From: Anaerotignum sp. MB30-C6
Lineage (GTDB): Bacteria; Bacillota; Clostridia; Lachnospirales; Anaerotignaceae
Assembly: GCF_030908465.1 (NCBI RefSeq)
Contig: NZ_CP133078.1
Span: 1,426,001 to 1,490,000 of the forward strand
DNA: 64,000 nt
Direction of reading: 5' to 3'
This document shows positions 16,709-25,375 of this stretch, one piece after another (the first letter of the stretch is position 1; every line of letters starts with the position of its first letter). The position numbers and the translations under genes were made by a program. The notes under the pieces were generated by a model. That model saw nothing but the letters and a program-made list of their open reading frames with translations, had not been told where the DNA came from and did not search any database.

Positions 16709-18227
16709 TAAACAGCTTCGAGTAGAGCAGAAAACCTTGCGTGTAGCCGCCTACTGCCGAGTAAGCACCTTGCTTGAGCAGCAGGAGGGCAGCTACGAAG
16801 CTCAGGTAGATTACTATACCAATAAAATAAACAGCAACCCCAATTGGAAGTGTGCTGGTATATTCGCTGACGATGGCAAAAGTGCCACGCAGACAAATAA
16901 GCGAGATGACTTCAATGCCATGATAGATGCCTGCCTTGCAGGTAAAATAGACTTAGTCCTTACCAAATCGGTCAGCAGATTCGCAAGGAACACTGTAGAT
17001 GCCTTACAGAATATCCGAAAGCTAAAAGAAAAAAGCATCCCCGTCATCTTCGAAAAAGAGGGCGTGAATACAATGGAAAGCGGCGGCGAGCTACTCATTA
17101 CCATTCTAAGCAGCCAGGCACAAGAGGAAAGCCGCAACATCAGCGAGAATACCAGATGGGGGTTAACAAGAAGATTTGAAAATGGTCAGATATCTGTCAA
17201 CCACAAGAAATTTTTAGGCTACACCAAAGACGAGGACGGCAACCTTGTGGTAGTGCCGGAAGAAGCGGTCATCGTCAAGCGGATTTTTCGAGAATATCTT
17301 GAGGGCAGCAGCATTATCAATATCGCCCGAGGACTACAGCGAGATGGCATTAAAACAGTAACAGGGCTTGACCACTGGCACCCAGGAACCATAGATAAAA
17401 TGCTCTCAAATGAAAAGTATATTGGTGATGCCCTTCTACAAAAAACATATACAGTTGATTTCCTTTCTAAAAAGCGAGTAAAGAATAATGGCATTGTTCC
17501 CCAGTATTACGTAGAAAACAGCCATGAGCCTATCATTCCACGTGAACTTTTTATGCAAGTTCAAGAAGAGATGGTTCGAAGAGCAAATCTTCGCAGCGGC
17601 AAGGGTGGTAGAAAGCGAGTTTACAGCAGTAAGTATGCTTTATCGAGTATTGTTTACTGCGGAAACTGCGGCGATATTTACCGACGGGTGCATTGGAATA
17701 ACCGAGGTTACAAGTCAATCGTTTGGAGATGCGTTAGTCGATTGGAGGAAAAAGGATCTGAATGTACTGCACCTACCATAAACGAGGAAACATTACAGGC
17801 AGCAGTGGTTAAGGCTATTAATGAACTTTTGGCTAACAAAGAACCCTTCCTATCAGTGTTACAGAAAAACATAGCTACCGTCCTTAATGAAGAAAATGAT
17901 AATACCACCGATGATATAGATAGAAATTTGGAAGAGTTACAACAACAGCTCCTTATACAAGCAAAATCAAAGAATGATTATGAAGATGTGGCTGATGAAA
18001 TTTATCGACTTCGGGAATTAAAGCAAAATGCACTAGTAGAGAAAGCAGAGCGAGAAGGAAAAAGGCAACGACTCGCTGAAATGACTGATTTCTTGAATGA
18101 GCAATCCTGCGAGTTAGAGGAGTATGACGAGCAATTAGTAAGGTGGCTTATTGAAAGGGTTACGGTGCATGATGACAGAATTGAGGTGGAATTTAAGTCA
18201 AGTATTGCAATAGATATAGAAAATTAA
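16656..18227 (+). CDS. Large serine recombinase 3 of element A
   Basis: 523 residues. Catalytic domain with CRVST (Ser nucleophile near residue 30), KSVSRFARNT and a QEESRNISENTRWG segment; recombinase domain with KMLSNEKYIGDALLQKTYTV; zinc beta-ribbon (CGNCGDIYRR... WRC...C); coiled coil; terminal WLIERVTVHDDRIEVEF strand. Length and order match complete large serine recombinases (TnpX/TndX type), which excise and insert circular elements. ATG 16656 is chosen over 16647 because GAAAGGATGAG precedes it at proper spacing. It is the only complete recombinase of element A. Confidence 0.85.
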   Translation: MAVQKKNVAIIPPQMKYDKQLRVEQKTLRVAAYCRVSTLLEQQEGSYEAQVDYYTNKINSNPNWKCAGIFADDGKSATQTNKRDDFNAMIDACLAGKIDLVLTKSVSRFARNTVDALQNIRKLKEKSIPVIFEKEGVNTMESGGELLITILSSQAQEESRNISENTRWGLTRRFENGQISVNHKKFLGYTKDEDGNLVVVPEEAVIVKRIFREYLEGSSIINIARGLQRDGIKTVTGLDHWHPGTIDKMLSNEKYIGDALLQKTYTVDFLSKKRVKNNGIVPQYYVENSHEPIIPRELFMQVQEEMVRRANLRSGKGGRKRVYSSKYALSSIVYCGNCGDIYRRVHWNNRGYKSIVWRCVSRLEEKGSECTAPTINEETLQAAVVKAINELLANKEPFLSVLQKNIATVLNEENDNTTDDIDRNLEELQQQLLIQAKSKNDYEDVADEIYRLRELKQNALVEKAEREGKRQRLAEMTDFLNEQSCELEEYDEQLVRWLIERVTVHDDRIEVEFKSSIAIDIEN

Positions 18228-18238
18228 ATATAAGACTT

Positions 18239-18278
18239 GCCGCTGATTTAGGGAAATAGCTCTTGATTGGCGGCTTTT
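18239..18278 (+). terminator. Terminator after element A recombinases
   Basis: GCCGC...GCGGC stem with a long imperfect inner stem, followed by four T. Beyond it, to 18449, I see only AT-rich DNA with no gene; the right end of element A probably lies here, but I could not define it. Confidence 0.5.
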
Positions 18279-18452
18279 CGTTTTTATAATACTTATGTCA
18301 TACAGGAAATTGAAAAAACTTAACGGCAAGTTGCACAAGCTACTATTTTTTATAAAATACTGTCTATTGGATAATTCTGGATTCATGTAGTCTACGGAGC
18401 GTGGATTATATTTTGAGATACATTGTTTTATACTAGAGTCGAGGTGAAAATG

Positions 18453-18797
18453 ATGGATACAAAAAGAAAAAAAGAGCTTTTAGAAGCCTATAAAAACAGA
18501 CATCCTGAAATGGGAGTAATATCTTACCGTTGTAAAGAAACTGGCGAGGTATTTTTGGGTATCTCCAAAGATACAAAATCAGACTTTAACAGCACTAATA
18601 TGAAATTGGCAGCCAACTGGCATCCTAATAAACGATTACAGGAACTCTGGAACAAATATGGCTCGGAAGGCTTTGAACTATCAGTTATTAAAGTGTTAAA
18701 GTATGATGACCCACATGAAGATCATACAGCAAAATTAGAAAGTTTGAGAGAACAGTGTCTCGCTGCTGATCCAAATGCAAGGAGGATATGGCGATGA
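18453..18797 (+). CDS. GIY-YIG-like nuclease family protein
   Basis: 114 residues. The reading MGVISYRCKETGEVFLGISK, followed by NMKLAANWHPNKRLQELWNK and a C-terminal EQCLAADPNARRIWR, matches a small clostridial family that I recall being annotated as GIY-YIG nuclease-like. The usual GIY and YIG motifs are not clear, so nuclease activity is uncertain. The start is 18450 or 18453 after GAGGTG. It overlaps the next gene by a few bases, and the three genes to 21300 appear to be one operon. Confidence 0.6.
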   Translation: MDTKRKKELLEAYKNRHPEMGVISYRCKETGEVFLGISKDTKSDFNSTNMKLAANWHPNKRLQELWNKYGSEGFELSVIKVLKYDDPHEDHTAKLESLREQCLAADPNARRIWR

Positions 18798-19258
18798 ATG
18801 AAAAAGTTGTTATGGTGTCAAATGATTATGACCGTATAGATGGCAGAAATGCTTATCAATCTGACATCAAATGTTTAACGTTAGGTGCGCCTATGCGGGA
18901 AGAAAATAAAAAAATGCAGATTGCCGCACAGATTTGGAAAAATGATAAAGATGGTGAATTGATTTTGGCCCAGGAGCTGCCCATCCATCAAATATTTGAT
19001 TTGATGATTTTTTTGTCCAGGACATTGCTTTACTTCAAGGAGGCTTACCGACTCCCCCTTTTATATGACCCGGAAAAACCCACAGTGGAACGAGTTGGAG
19101 TACAAGGTGGGGTATTACCAGTAGAAGTGTGTGTAGACAATCAAAATATCAATGAGGACATCAAAGCATTTGCCCAAAGTTTAAATGATTTAGGAGAAAT
19201 AATTGGAGAACGCAGGCGAGTGCTTAGCCGCATACTAGAAGAGTTGGAGTGTTACTAA
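18794..19258 (+). CDS. Conserved hypothetical protein (possibly DUF6530)
   Basis: 154 residues from ATG 18794, with AAGGAGG properly spaced (an ATG at 18788 would be too close). No signal peptide or membrane segment. The pattern DYDRIDGRNAYQSDIKCLTLG, then a helical core with LPIHQIFDLMIFLSRTLLYF, recalls a clostridial family numbered DUF6530; this is memory, not search. It overlaps the upstream stop (ATGA-type) and is immediately followed by the MoxR/VWA gene, so it may be a substrate or adaptor of that ATPase. Confidence 0.5.
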   Translation: MNEKVVMVSNDYDRIDGRNAYQSDIKCLTLGAPMREENKKMQIAAQIWKNDKDGELILAQELPIHQIFDLMIFLSRTLLYFKEAYRLPLLYDPEKPTVERVGVQGGVLPVEVCVDNQNINEDIKAFAQSLNDLGEIIGERRRVLSRILEELECY

Positions 19259-19260
19259 CA

Positions 19261-21300
19261 ATGAAAAAGACTTGTATTTTGTCACCGGACAGGCAGCTGA
19301 CTGAAGAGGAACAGTCGCTTGTCTGGAAAAAGCCGCCTTCACATATTGAAAGTGAAGCAGAAAAACGAATATATGAAGAGATCGTACGAAATTGGAATTG
19401 CGGTGAAATGAAAATTAGCACCATTTTGCTGGAAGGGGATGCTGGTTCGGGAAAAACCGAGATTGCCAAAGCTTTATCTGCTGATTTTAACCTGCCTTAT
19501 ACGAAAGTAACCTGTTTTGCAGATATGGATAAATCCGATGTCCTGGGTGCGATTCTTCCGGTGCTGTCAGAAGAAGATGGTCATTCTGATAAGGTTGAAT
19601 ATCGCTATTATCCTTCTGAGATTGTTCGTGCATATGAAAATGGATGGCTCTTGGAGATTCAGGAACCGACAGTGATTCGGGATGCTGCTGTTTTAATGGC
19701 GCTAAATTCCGCATTAGAACCAGATGGCAGTCTAAACTTGCCAACTCGTATCGCGCATCGTCACCCTGATTTTATTGCGGTTATCACAACAAACCGCGGT
19801 TACAATGGCTTCCGGCCCTTAAATGAAGCTTTGCGAGATCGAGTGCAGCATGCAGAAAAACTAGATTTACCGCCTAAAGAAGTGATGATGGAGCGGGTTA
19901 AAGCTAAGACCGGTTATGAATCTGAACCTGTACTATCTCTTTTAGCTGAAACGATTATGGTGCTGGATGAGACAGCCCGCGCCAATGCCATTAAAGGTGT
20001 GGCCGGTATGCGTTCTTATATCTTTTGGGTGGATGCCGTTCAAAGTGGTGCCTCAATCCAAAAAAGTTTATATTATAAGGTGTTATACAAAATCACGACC
20101 GATCCGCAGGAGCTTGTTATTTTAGAGCAGGCACTGGCTAGTCATGGCTTGACAGAAAAGCTTGAGGAAATGGATCACATCTGTCAATCGCAAAAAGACG
20201 GAGAAAATCCTGAAGTAATGGAACTTAATATTACCGAAAACGGAGAATTCTCGGCCAAGACAGATCAAGCTGATAAAAATGCAGTGCGTCTGAGAAAATC
20301 AGAAGACAGTGAGGGGCATTCTGATACGAGCAGTGATAAAAATACTGATATTTCAAGCAATGATAATGGAGAAAATGGCACTCCATTCTATCATGAGCTC
20401 GATAAATCAGATACAACCGAATTACAAAAAAAAGAATTTCGTAAACAGTTGAACAGGGAAGCACGGCAAAGTGTTCAAGGAAGTGTCCATGAAGATATTA
20501 AGTTGATTGTCCATCGTCCGGAAGTTACCTACCAGAACAGGGAAGAGTATAACCGTATGATGACAACTTTGATGCCAGTTATTCGGGAATTAATCAGAAA
20601 AACAAATCCGCTGTTGGAGCATGAATTATCTGCTGAATTCGCGAAATCGAGGTTGTATGGCACAAAATTTTGTGCGGATCAGGTTGCCTCTATGGATTTT
20701 CGCACATTTGCCCGCAAGCGTCCGCCTGAGGAAGAACCCTCTATTGCGGTTGCTCTCAGGATTGATGAATCGGCTTCGATGTCAGCCTTTGGCCGATTAG
20801 AAGCTGCAAAGCAAGCTGCTGTTGCCTTGTATGAATTTTGCACAAGATGCGGTATTCCAATCATGGTCTACGGGGATACAGCAGACCGCTCCAAGCTTGA
20901 GCAAATGTCCATCCATGCCTATGTAGACTTTGAAAGCAAAGATGCAGATGAAAAATATGCTCTTATGAACATTCAGGCTCGCAGCAACAATCGGGATGGC
21001 ATGGCATTGCGCATTATTTCCGATAGATTGCTTAATGCGCCCCAAAAATCCAAATTAATAATCAGCATCAGTGACGGGCAGCCTAAGGCTATGCCTGATT
21101 ATTCAGGTGAAAAGGCAGCGTATGATATGAAAGATACTTTGCAGGAATTTAGGCGAAAAGGCATCCAGTTCCTAGCTGCAGCCATTGGACAGGATAAGGA
21201 GGCCATCCGAGAACTTTACGGTGCTGAAAACACACTGGATATAACCGATTTGAAGCAGCTTCCAGCAAGGTTGGTACAAATAATCGCAAGGTTCATGTAG
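19261..21300 (+). CDS. MoxR-type AAA+ ATPase fused to VWA domain
   Basis: 679 residues. The N-terminal AAA+ domain has Walker A GDAGSGKTE (about residues 60-68), a Walker B-like WLLEIQEP and sensor/arginine-finger region NEALRDRVQH. A charged, low-complexity linker spans about 330-400. The C-terminal domain carries a von Willebrand A fold with MIDAS motif DESAS (about residue 503) and a distal SDGQP. MoxR ATPases normally act with a separate VWA partner to insert metals or remodel complexes; here both are in one chain, as in some cobaltochelatase-like proteins. No chelatase context is seen. ATG 19261 follows the upstream stop by a few bases. Confidence 0.8.
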   Translation: MKKTCILSPDRQLTEEEQSLVWKKPPSHIESEAEKRIYEEIVRNWNCGEMKISTILLEGDAGSGKTEIAKALSADFNLPYTKVTCFADMDKSDVLGAILPVLSEEDGHSDKVEYRYYPSEIVRAYENGWLLEIQEPTVIRDAAVLMALNSALEPDGSLNLPTRIAHRHPDFIAVITTNRGYNGFRPLNEALRDRVQHAEKLDLPPKEVMMERVKAKTGYESEPVLSLLAETIMVLDETARANAIKGVAGMRSYIFWVDAVQSGASIQKSLYYKVLYKITTDPQELVILEQALASHGLTEKLEEMDHICQSQKDGENPEVMELNITENGEFSAKTDQADKNAVRLRKSEDSEGHSDTSSDKNTDISSNDNGENGTPFYHELDKSDTTELQKKEFRKQLNREARQSVQGSVHEDIKLIVHRPEVTYQNREEYNRMMTTLMPVIRELIRKTNPLLEHELSAEFAKSRLYGTKFCADQVASMDFRTFARKRPPEEEPSIAVALRIDESASMSAFGRLEAAKQAAVALYEFCTRCGIPIMVYGDTADRSKLEQMSIHAYVDFESKDADEKYALMNIQARSNNRDGMALRIISDRLLNAPQKSKLIISISDGQPKAMPDYSGEKAAYDMKDTLQEFRRKGIQFLAAAIGQDKEAIRELYGAENTLDITDLKQLPARLVQIIARFM

Positions 21301-21333
21301 TATGATATACTAAAGAGAAATGGAGGTGGTGGC

Positions 21334-21924
21334 ATGGACTGTGTGAAAATAGGCAATTTAATTGCCAAGCTACGAAAGGAAAAAAAACTTACCCAGAGAA
21401 ATATTGCAGATGCACTGGGTATTCAAAATAAAACTGTTTCAAAATGGGAATGTGGTTTAGGATGTCCTGACCTATCGCTGTGGCCAGAACTATCTACTAT
21501 TTTGGGTGTTGATATGAAACAGATGATGGAGGGTGAAATCACATCAAATAAGCCGGATAGCGGCAATATTGATAAAGTACGTTTTTACGTCTGTCCTTCC
21601 TGTGGAAATATTTTGGTGAGCACAGGAAGTGCCTCTATCTTCTGCTGCGGAAGAAAGTTAGAACGTATCTTGCCTACTGTTGCAACTATTGCACCAAAAA
21701 TCACGGTAGAGGAAATAGATACTGATTACTTTGTCACTTTTGACCATCCAATGACCAAAGATCATTATCTTTCTTTTGTGGCCTGTGTTAAAAGTGACAG
21801 AGTATTTCTAAATCGCTTGTACCCAGAACAAAGTCCAACTTGTAGGTTTCCTATAACTACCGGTGGCAAACTATTTGTTTATTGTATTAAGCATGGCTTA
21901 TCGGTATATTCAGGTAATCTATAA
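21334..21924 (+). CDS. XRE-type HTH fused to desulfoferrodoxin-like domain
   Basis: 196 residues. Residues 1-65 are a Cro/C1-type HTH (LRKEKKLTQRNIADALGI, then QNKTVSKWECG). From about residue 85 the chain follows desulfoferrodoxin (superoxide reductase): CPSCG...FCCG as in the rubredoxin-like centre I, DHPMTKDHY for the histidine ligands of centre II, and YCIKHG for the Cys-x-x-His ligands. The first histidine ligand (EKHVP in the enzyme) is replaced by APKITVEE, so catalytic reduction may be lost and iron or superoxide sensing is plausible. GGAGGTGG precedes ATG 21334. Confidence 0.75.
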   Translation: MDCVKIGNLIAKLRKEKKLTQRNIADALGIQNKTVSKWECGLGCPDLSLWPELSTILGVDMKQMMEGEITSNKPDSGNIDKVRFYVCPSCGNILVSTGSASIFCCGRKLERILPTVATIAPKITVEEIDTDYFVTFDHPMTKDHYLSFVACVKSDRVFLNRLYPEQSPTCRFPITTGGKLFVYCIKHGLSVYSGNL

Positions 21925-21995
21925 TTAAATCAATATTATCTTCCTGAGATGTATATGTTTGTTGTACTGTCCGTGGCTTTTTTCAATTTTAAACG

Positions 21996-22024
21996 TTGTT
22001 TAAAACAACTTATTGTGTTAAAAT
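21996..22024 (+). promoter_or_regulatory. Promoter of the mef-msr operon
   Basis: TTGTTT (21996-22001) and TAAAAT (22019-22024) with 17-base spacing, about 40 bases ahead of the leader peptide. A GTTGTTT-A-AAACAAC palindrome overlaps the -35 at 21995-22009. Confidence 0.55.
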
Positions 22025-22064
22025 ATATGCTGATACGAATAAGAGTTTAGGAGGAACCGAAACT

Positions 22065-22091
22065 ATGACAGCCTCAATGCGTTTAAGATAA
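22065..22091 (+). CDS. Leader peptide MTASMRLR of mef
   Basis: Eight-codon ORF with TAGGAGGAA ahead. The peptide is the one described for macrolide-inducible mef/msr(D) elements, where a drug-stalled ribosome prevents termination in the leader. It is followed by an attenuator hairpin at 22112 and the mef gene 250 bases later. Confidence 0.85.
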   Translation: MTASMRLR

Positions 22092-22111
22092 GCTGGCAAT
22101 AAAAAAAAGCA

Positions 22112-22138
22112 GAATCTATCCCCGATGATAGGCTTTTT
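22112..22138 (+). terminator. Attenuator upstream of mef
   Basis: CTATC...GATAG stem followed by CTTTTTT. It lies just after the leader peptide, as expected for transcription attenuation. Between here and 22342 there is a second AT-rich stretch with a hairpin around 22240-22280 (GCAGACC...GGCCTGC) and no gene. Confidence 0.65.
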
Positions 22139-22342
22139 TGTTGTGCTTATTTATACGATATTGAGCATTCATTAGTTACGGTGAGATATAAGTTATTTAA
22201 CTATGTCTTTAATATGAATGTTTCCAAATTGTATGTATGCAGACCAAAAGCCACATTGTGGATTTAGGCCTGCATTTTTTATTGCCTAGAATGCTATTCA
22301 AAATAGAAATTCAAGCAAAATAATATGCAGGAGATAATATAA

Positions 22343-23560
22343 ATGGAAAAATACAACAATTGGAAACTTAAGTTTTATACAATATGGGCAGGGCAGGCAG
22401 TATCATTAATCACTAGTGCCATCCTGCAAATGGCGATCATTTTTTACCTTACAGAGAAAACAGGATCTGCGATGGTCTTGTCTATGGCTTCACTAGTAGG
22501 TTTTTTACCCTATGCGGTCTTTGGACCAGCCATTGGTGTATTAGTGGATCGTCATGATAGGAAGAAGATAATGATTGGTGCTGATTTAATTATCGCAGCA
22601 GCTGGGGCCGTGCTAGCTATTGTTGCATTGTATATGGAGTTACCTATCTGGATGGTTATGGTAGTATTGTTTATCCGTAGCATTGGAACAGCTTTTCATA
22701 CCCCGGCTATCAATGCGGTTACGCCACTTTTAGTACCAGAAGAACAGCTTGCGAAATGTGCAGGCTATAGTCAGTCTTTGCAGTCTATAAGCTATATTGT
22801 TAGTCCGGCGGTTGCAGCACTCTTATACTCCGTTTGGGAACTAAATGCTATTATCGCCATCGATGTATTGGGTGCTGTGATTGCATCTATTACGGTAGCA
22901 ATTATACGTATTCCTAAGCTGGGTGATCAAGTGCAAAGTTTGAAACCAAATTTCATAAGAGAAATGAAAGAAGGAATGGTTGTACTACGGCAAAATAAAG
23001 GATTATTTGCTTTATTACTCGTTGGAACATTATATATGTTTGTTTATATGCCCATAAATGCATTATATCCTTTAATCACTATGGAATATTTTAATGGTAC
23101 ACCGATGCATATTTCTATTACGGAGATTGCTTATGCCTCTGGTATGTTGATAGGGGGTCTATTATTAGGGTTATTTGGGAATTACCAAAAGCGAATCTTA
23201 TTAATAACGGCATCAATTTTTATGATGGGGATAAGCTTAACCATTTCAGGATTACTTCCTCAAAGTGGATTTTTCATATTTGTAGTCTGCTGTGCAATAA
23301 TGGGGCTTTCGGTTCCATTTTACAGCGGTGTGCAAACAGCTCTTTTTCAGGAGAAAATTAACCCTGAATATTTAGGACGTGTATTTTCTTTAACTGGAAG
23401 TATCATGTCTCTTGCTATGCCAATTGGGTTAATTCTTTCTGGATTCTTTGCTGATAGAATCGGTGTAAATCATTGGTTTTTACTATCAGGTATTTTAATT
23501 ATTTGCATTGCAATAGTTTGCCCAATGATAACTGAGATTAGAAAATTAGATTTAAAATAA
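22343..23560 (+). CDS. mef(A): Macrolide efflux MFS transporter, Mef(A) type
   Basis: 405 residues, the exact length of Mef(A)/Mef(E). The start MEKYNNWKLKFYTIWAGQ, motif A-like GPAIGVLVDRHDRKKIM, and end MITEIRKLDLK match that protein with scattered substitutions, as I recall it. About twelve transmembrane segments. It exports 14- and 15-membered macrolides using the proton gradient. GGAGAT precedes the ATG. It is followed by the msr leader and msr gene, the usual partner that protects the ribosome. Exact allele needs comparison with references. Confidence 0.92.
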   Translation: MEKYNNWKLKFYTIWAGQAVSLITSAILQMAIIFYLTEKTGSAMVLSMASLVGFLPYAVFGPAIGVLVDRHDRKKIMIGADLIIAAAGAVLAIVALYMELPIWMVMVVLFIRSIGTAFHTPAINAVTPLLVPEEQLAKCAGYSQSLQSISYIVSPAVAALLYSVWELNAIIAIDVLGAVIASITVAIIRIPKLGDQVQSLKPNFIREMKEGMVVLRQNKGLFALLLVGTLYMFVYMPINALYPLITMEYFNGTPMHISITEIAYASGMLIGGLLLGLFGNYQKRILLITASIFMMGISLTISGLLPQSGFFIFVVCCAIMGLSVPFYSGVQTALFQEKINPEYLGRVFSLTGSIMSLAMPIGLILSGFFADRIGVNHWFLLSGILIICIAIVCPMITEIRKLDLK

Positions 23561-23580
23561 ACAATATTGGAGGGATATTT

Positions 23581-23601
23581 ATGTATCTTATTTTCATGTA
23601 A
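23581..23601 (+). CDS. Leader peptide MYLIFM of msr
   Basis: Six-codon ORF (MYLIFM, stop) with TTGGAGGG ahead. This is the peptide described for msr(D) (MsrDL), on which erythromycin stalls the ribosome to control msr. Its position between mef and msr is canonical. Confidence 0.85.
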   Translation: MYLIFM

Positions 23602-23617
23602 TTCTTCCTGCTTAAAT

Positions 23618-23635
23618 CGCAGGGTTTTCCCTGCG
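23618..23635 (+). promoter_or_regulatory. Regulatory hairpin between msr leader and msr
   Basis: Perfect 7-bp stem CGCAGGG-TTTT-CCCTGCG, 17 bases after the leader stop. No T-run follows directly, so in this copy it may act through an alternative fold rather than as a simple terminator. Confidence 0.6.
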
Positions 23636-23680
23636 TACAAGCAAATGAAAACATGCGATTATAGACAGGAGGAAAATGTT

Positions 23681-25144
23681 ATGGAATTGATATTAAAAGC
23701 AAAAGACATTCGTGTGGAATTTAAAGGACGCGATGTTTTAGATATAGATAATTTAGAAGTATATGATTATGACCGTATTGGTTTAGTAGGAGCAAATGGT
23801 GCAGGAAAAAGCACTTTATTCAAGGTGCTTTTAGGCGAATTAACTCCTCCAGGATGTAAAATGAATCGTCTGGGTGAACTTGCCTATATCCCTCAGTTGG
23901 ACGAAGTAACCGTGCAGGAGGAAAAAGATTTTGCACTTGTAGGCAAGCTTGGTGTTAAGCAATTAGATATACAAACCATGAGCGGCGGTGAAGAAACAAG
24001 GCTTAAAATAGCACAAGCTTTATCGGCACAGGTTCATGGTATTTTAGCGGATGAACCTACGAGTCATTTAGACCGTGAAGGAATTGATTTTCTAGTCGGG
24101 CAGCTAAAATATTTTACAGGTGCACTGTTAGTTATTAGCCATGACCGCTATTTTCTTGATGAGGTAGTAGATAAAATATGGGAACTGAAAGATGGCAAAA
24201 TCACTGAGTATTGGGGAAACTATTCTGATTATCTTCGCCAGAAAGAGGAAGAACGCAAGAGCCAGGCTGCAGAATTCGAACAATTTATTGCGGAACGTGG
24301 CCAATTGGAAAGGGCTGCGGAGGAAAAGCGGAAGCAGGCCCGAAAAATAGAGCAGAAGGCAAAAGGTGCTTCAAAGAAAAAAAGTACTGAAGGCGGAGGG
24401 CGTTTAGCTCATCAAAAATCAATAGGAAGTAAGGCAAAAAAGATGCATAATGCCGCTAAATCTCTAGAACATAGGATTGCGGCGTTAGGAAATGTAGAAG
24501 CACCAGAAGACATTCGCAGGATTCGTTTCAGACAAAGTAAAGCATTGGAGCTTCACAATCCATATCCTATTGCCGGTACGGAAATTACTAAAATATTTGG
24601 GGATAAGGTACTGTTTGAAAATGCATCTTTTCAAATTCCGCTTGGAGCAAAAGTGGCTCTAACTGGTGGGAATGGAACAGGAAAAACAACTTTAATCCAA
24701 ATGATCTTAAACTATGAAGATGGAATTTCTATTTCACCTAAGGCAAAAATAGGTTACTTTGCACAAAATAGTTATAAGTACAACGGTAATCAGAAAGTCC
24801 TAGAGTTTATGCAGGAGGATTGTGATTACAATGTTTCAGAAATTCGTTCAGTGCTAGCATCCATGGGGGTGAAACAGAATGATATTGGAAAAAGCTTATC
24901 TGTTTTAAGCGGCGGAGAAATTATTAAATTATTGCTAGCTAAAATGCTTATGGGTAGATATAACATCTTACTAATGGATGAACCGAGCAACTTCCTTGAC
25001 ATACCAAGCTTAGAGGCTTTGGAAATACTAATGAAGGAGTATGCCGGAACTATAGTGTTTATCACCCATGACAATCGGCTGCTTGATAATGTGGCTGATG
25101 TGATTTATGAAATCAAAGATAAGAAATTAAACTTAGTCCGATAA
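23681..25144 (+). CDS. msr(D): ABC-F ribosomal protection protein, Msr(D) type
   Basis: 487 residues, the length of Msr(D). Two ATPase domains: Walker [10 protein letters not shown] (about residues 37-45) and GGNGTGKTT (about 329); signature motifs [10 protein letters not shown] and [10 protein letters not shown]; Walker B followed by DEPTSHLD and DEPSNFLD. The linker between them is charged and helical, as in ABC-F proteins that remove macrolides from the ribosome. There is no membrane domain. ATG 23681 follows AGGAGGAAA; an in-frame extension upstream to 23567 would cross the leader region and is rejected. It works together with mef. Confidence 0.93.
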   Translation: MELILKAKDIRVEFKGRDVLDIDNLEVYDYDRIGLVGANGAGKSTLFKVLLGELTPPGCKMNRLGELAYIPQLDEVTVQEEKDFALVGKLGVKQLDIQTMSGGEETRLKIAQALSAQVHGILADEPTSHLDREGIDFLVGQLKYFTGALLVISHDRYFLDEVVDKIWELKDGKITEYWGNYSDYLRQKEEERKSQAAEFEQFIAERGQLERAAEEKRKQARKIEQKAKGASKKKSTEGGGRLAHQKSIGSKAKKMHNAAKSLEHRIAALGNVEAPEDIRRIRFRQSKALELHNPYPIAGTEITKIFGDKVLFENASFQIPLGAKVALTGGNGTGKTTLIQMILNYEDGISISPKAKIGYFAQNSYKYNGNQKVLEFMQEDCDYNVSEIRSVLASMGVKQNDIGKSLSVLSGGEIIKLLLAKMLMGRYNILLMDEPSNFLDIPSLEALEILMKEYAGTIVFITHDNRLLDNVADVIYEIKDKKLNLVR

Positions 25145-25248
25145 TTATTTTACTTTTCGTATTTGACAGATCGTAAGTAGGCCAGTGAAAGAGGTTATTG
25201 ATTTTATCTAAACGTTAAGTAGGTTAGACCTCTAATCAGGGAAAATAA

Positions 25249-25280
25249 GGCCTTCAAGATGAATTTTGAAGGCCCCCTTT
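25249..25280 (+). terminator. Terminator after msr
   Basis: GGCCTTCAA...TTGAAGGCC, then CCCTTT. The end of the mef-msr unit. No gene is seen between 25145 and 25375. Confidence 0.7.
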
Positions 25281-25375
25281 CCATAGAAATATACGTAAAG
25301 CATAAGGAACACATGGCAAAAAAGGCGTTTCTCAGCATGGGATATAGCTTTTGATATTGAAAGGAGTGATTCAGT

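Noticed and set aside
19261-21300. Cobaltochelatase subunit annotation for the MoxR-VWA fusion.
   Set aside because: No cobalamin or chelatase genes are nearby and the resemblance is limited to the generic AAA+ and VWA motifs.
23567-23680. Extended N-terminus for msr.
   Set aside because: It would cover the MYLIFM leader and its hairpin; the strong ribosome site and the known 487-residue length support 23681.
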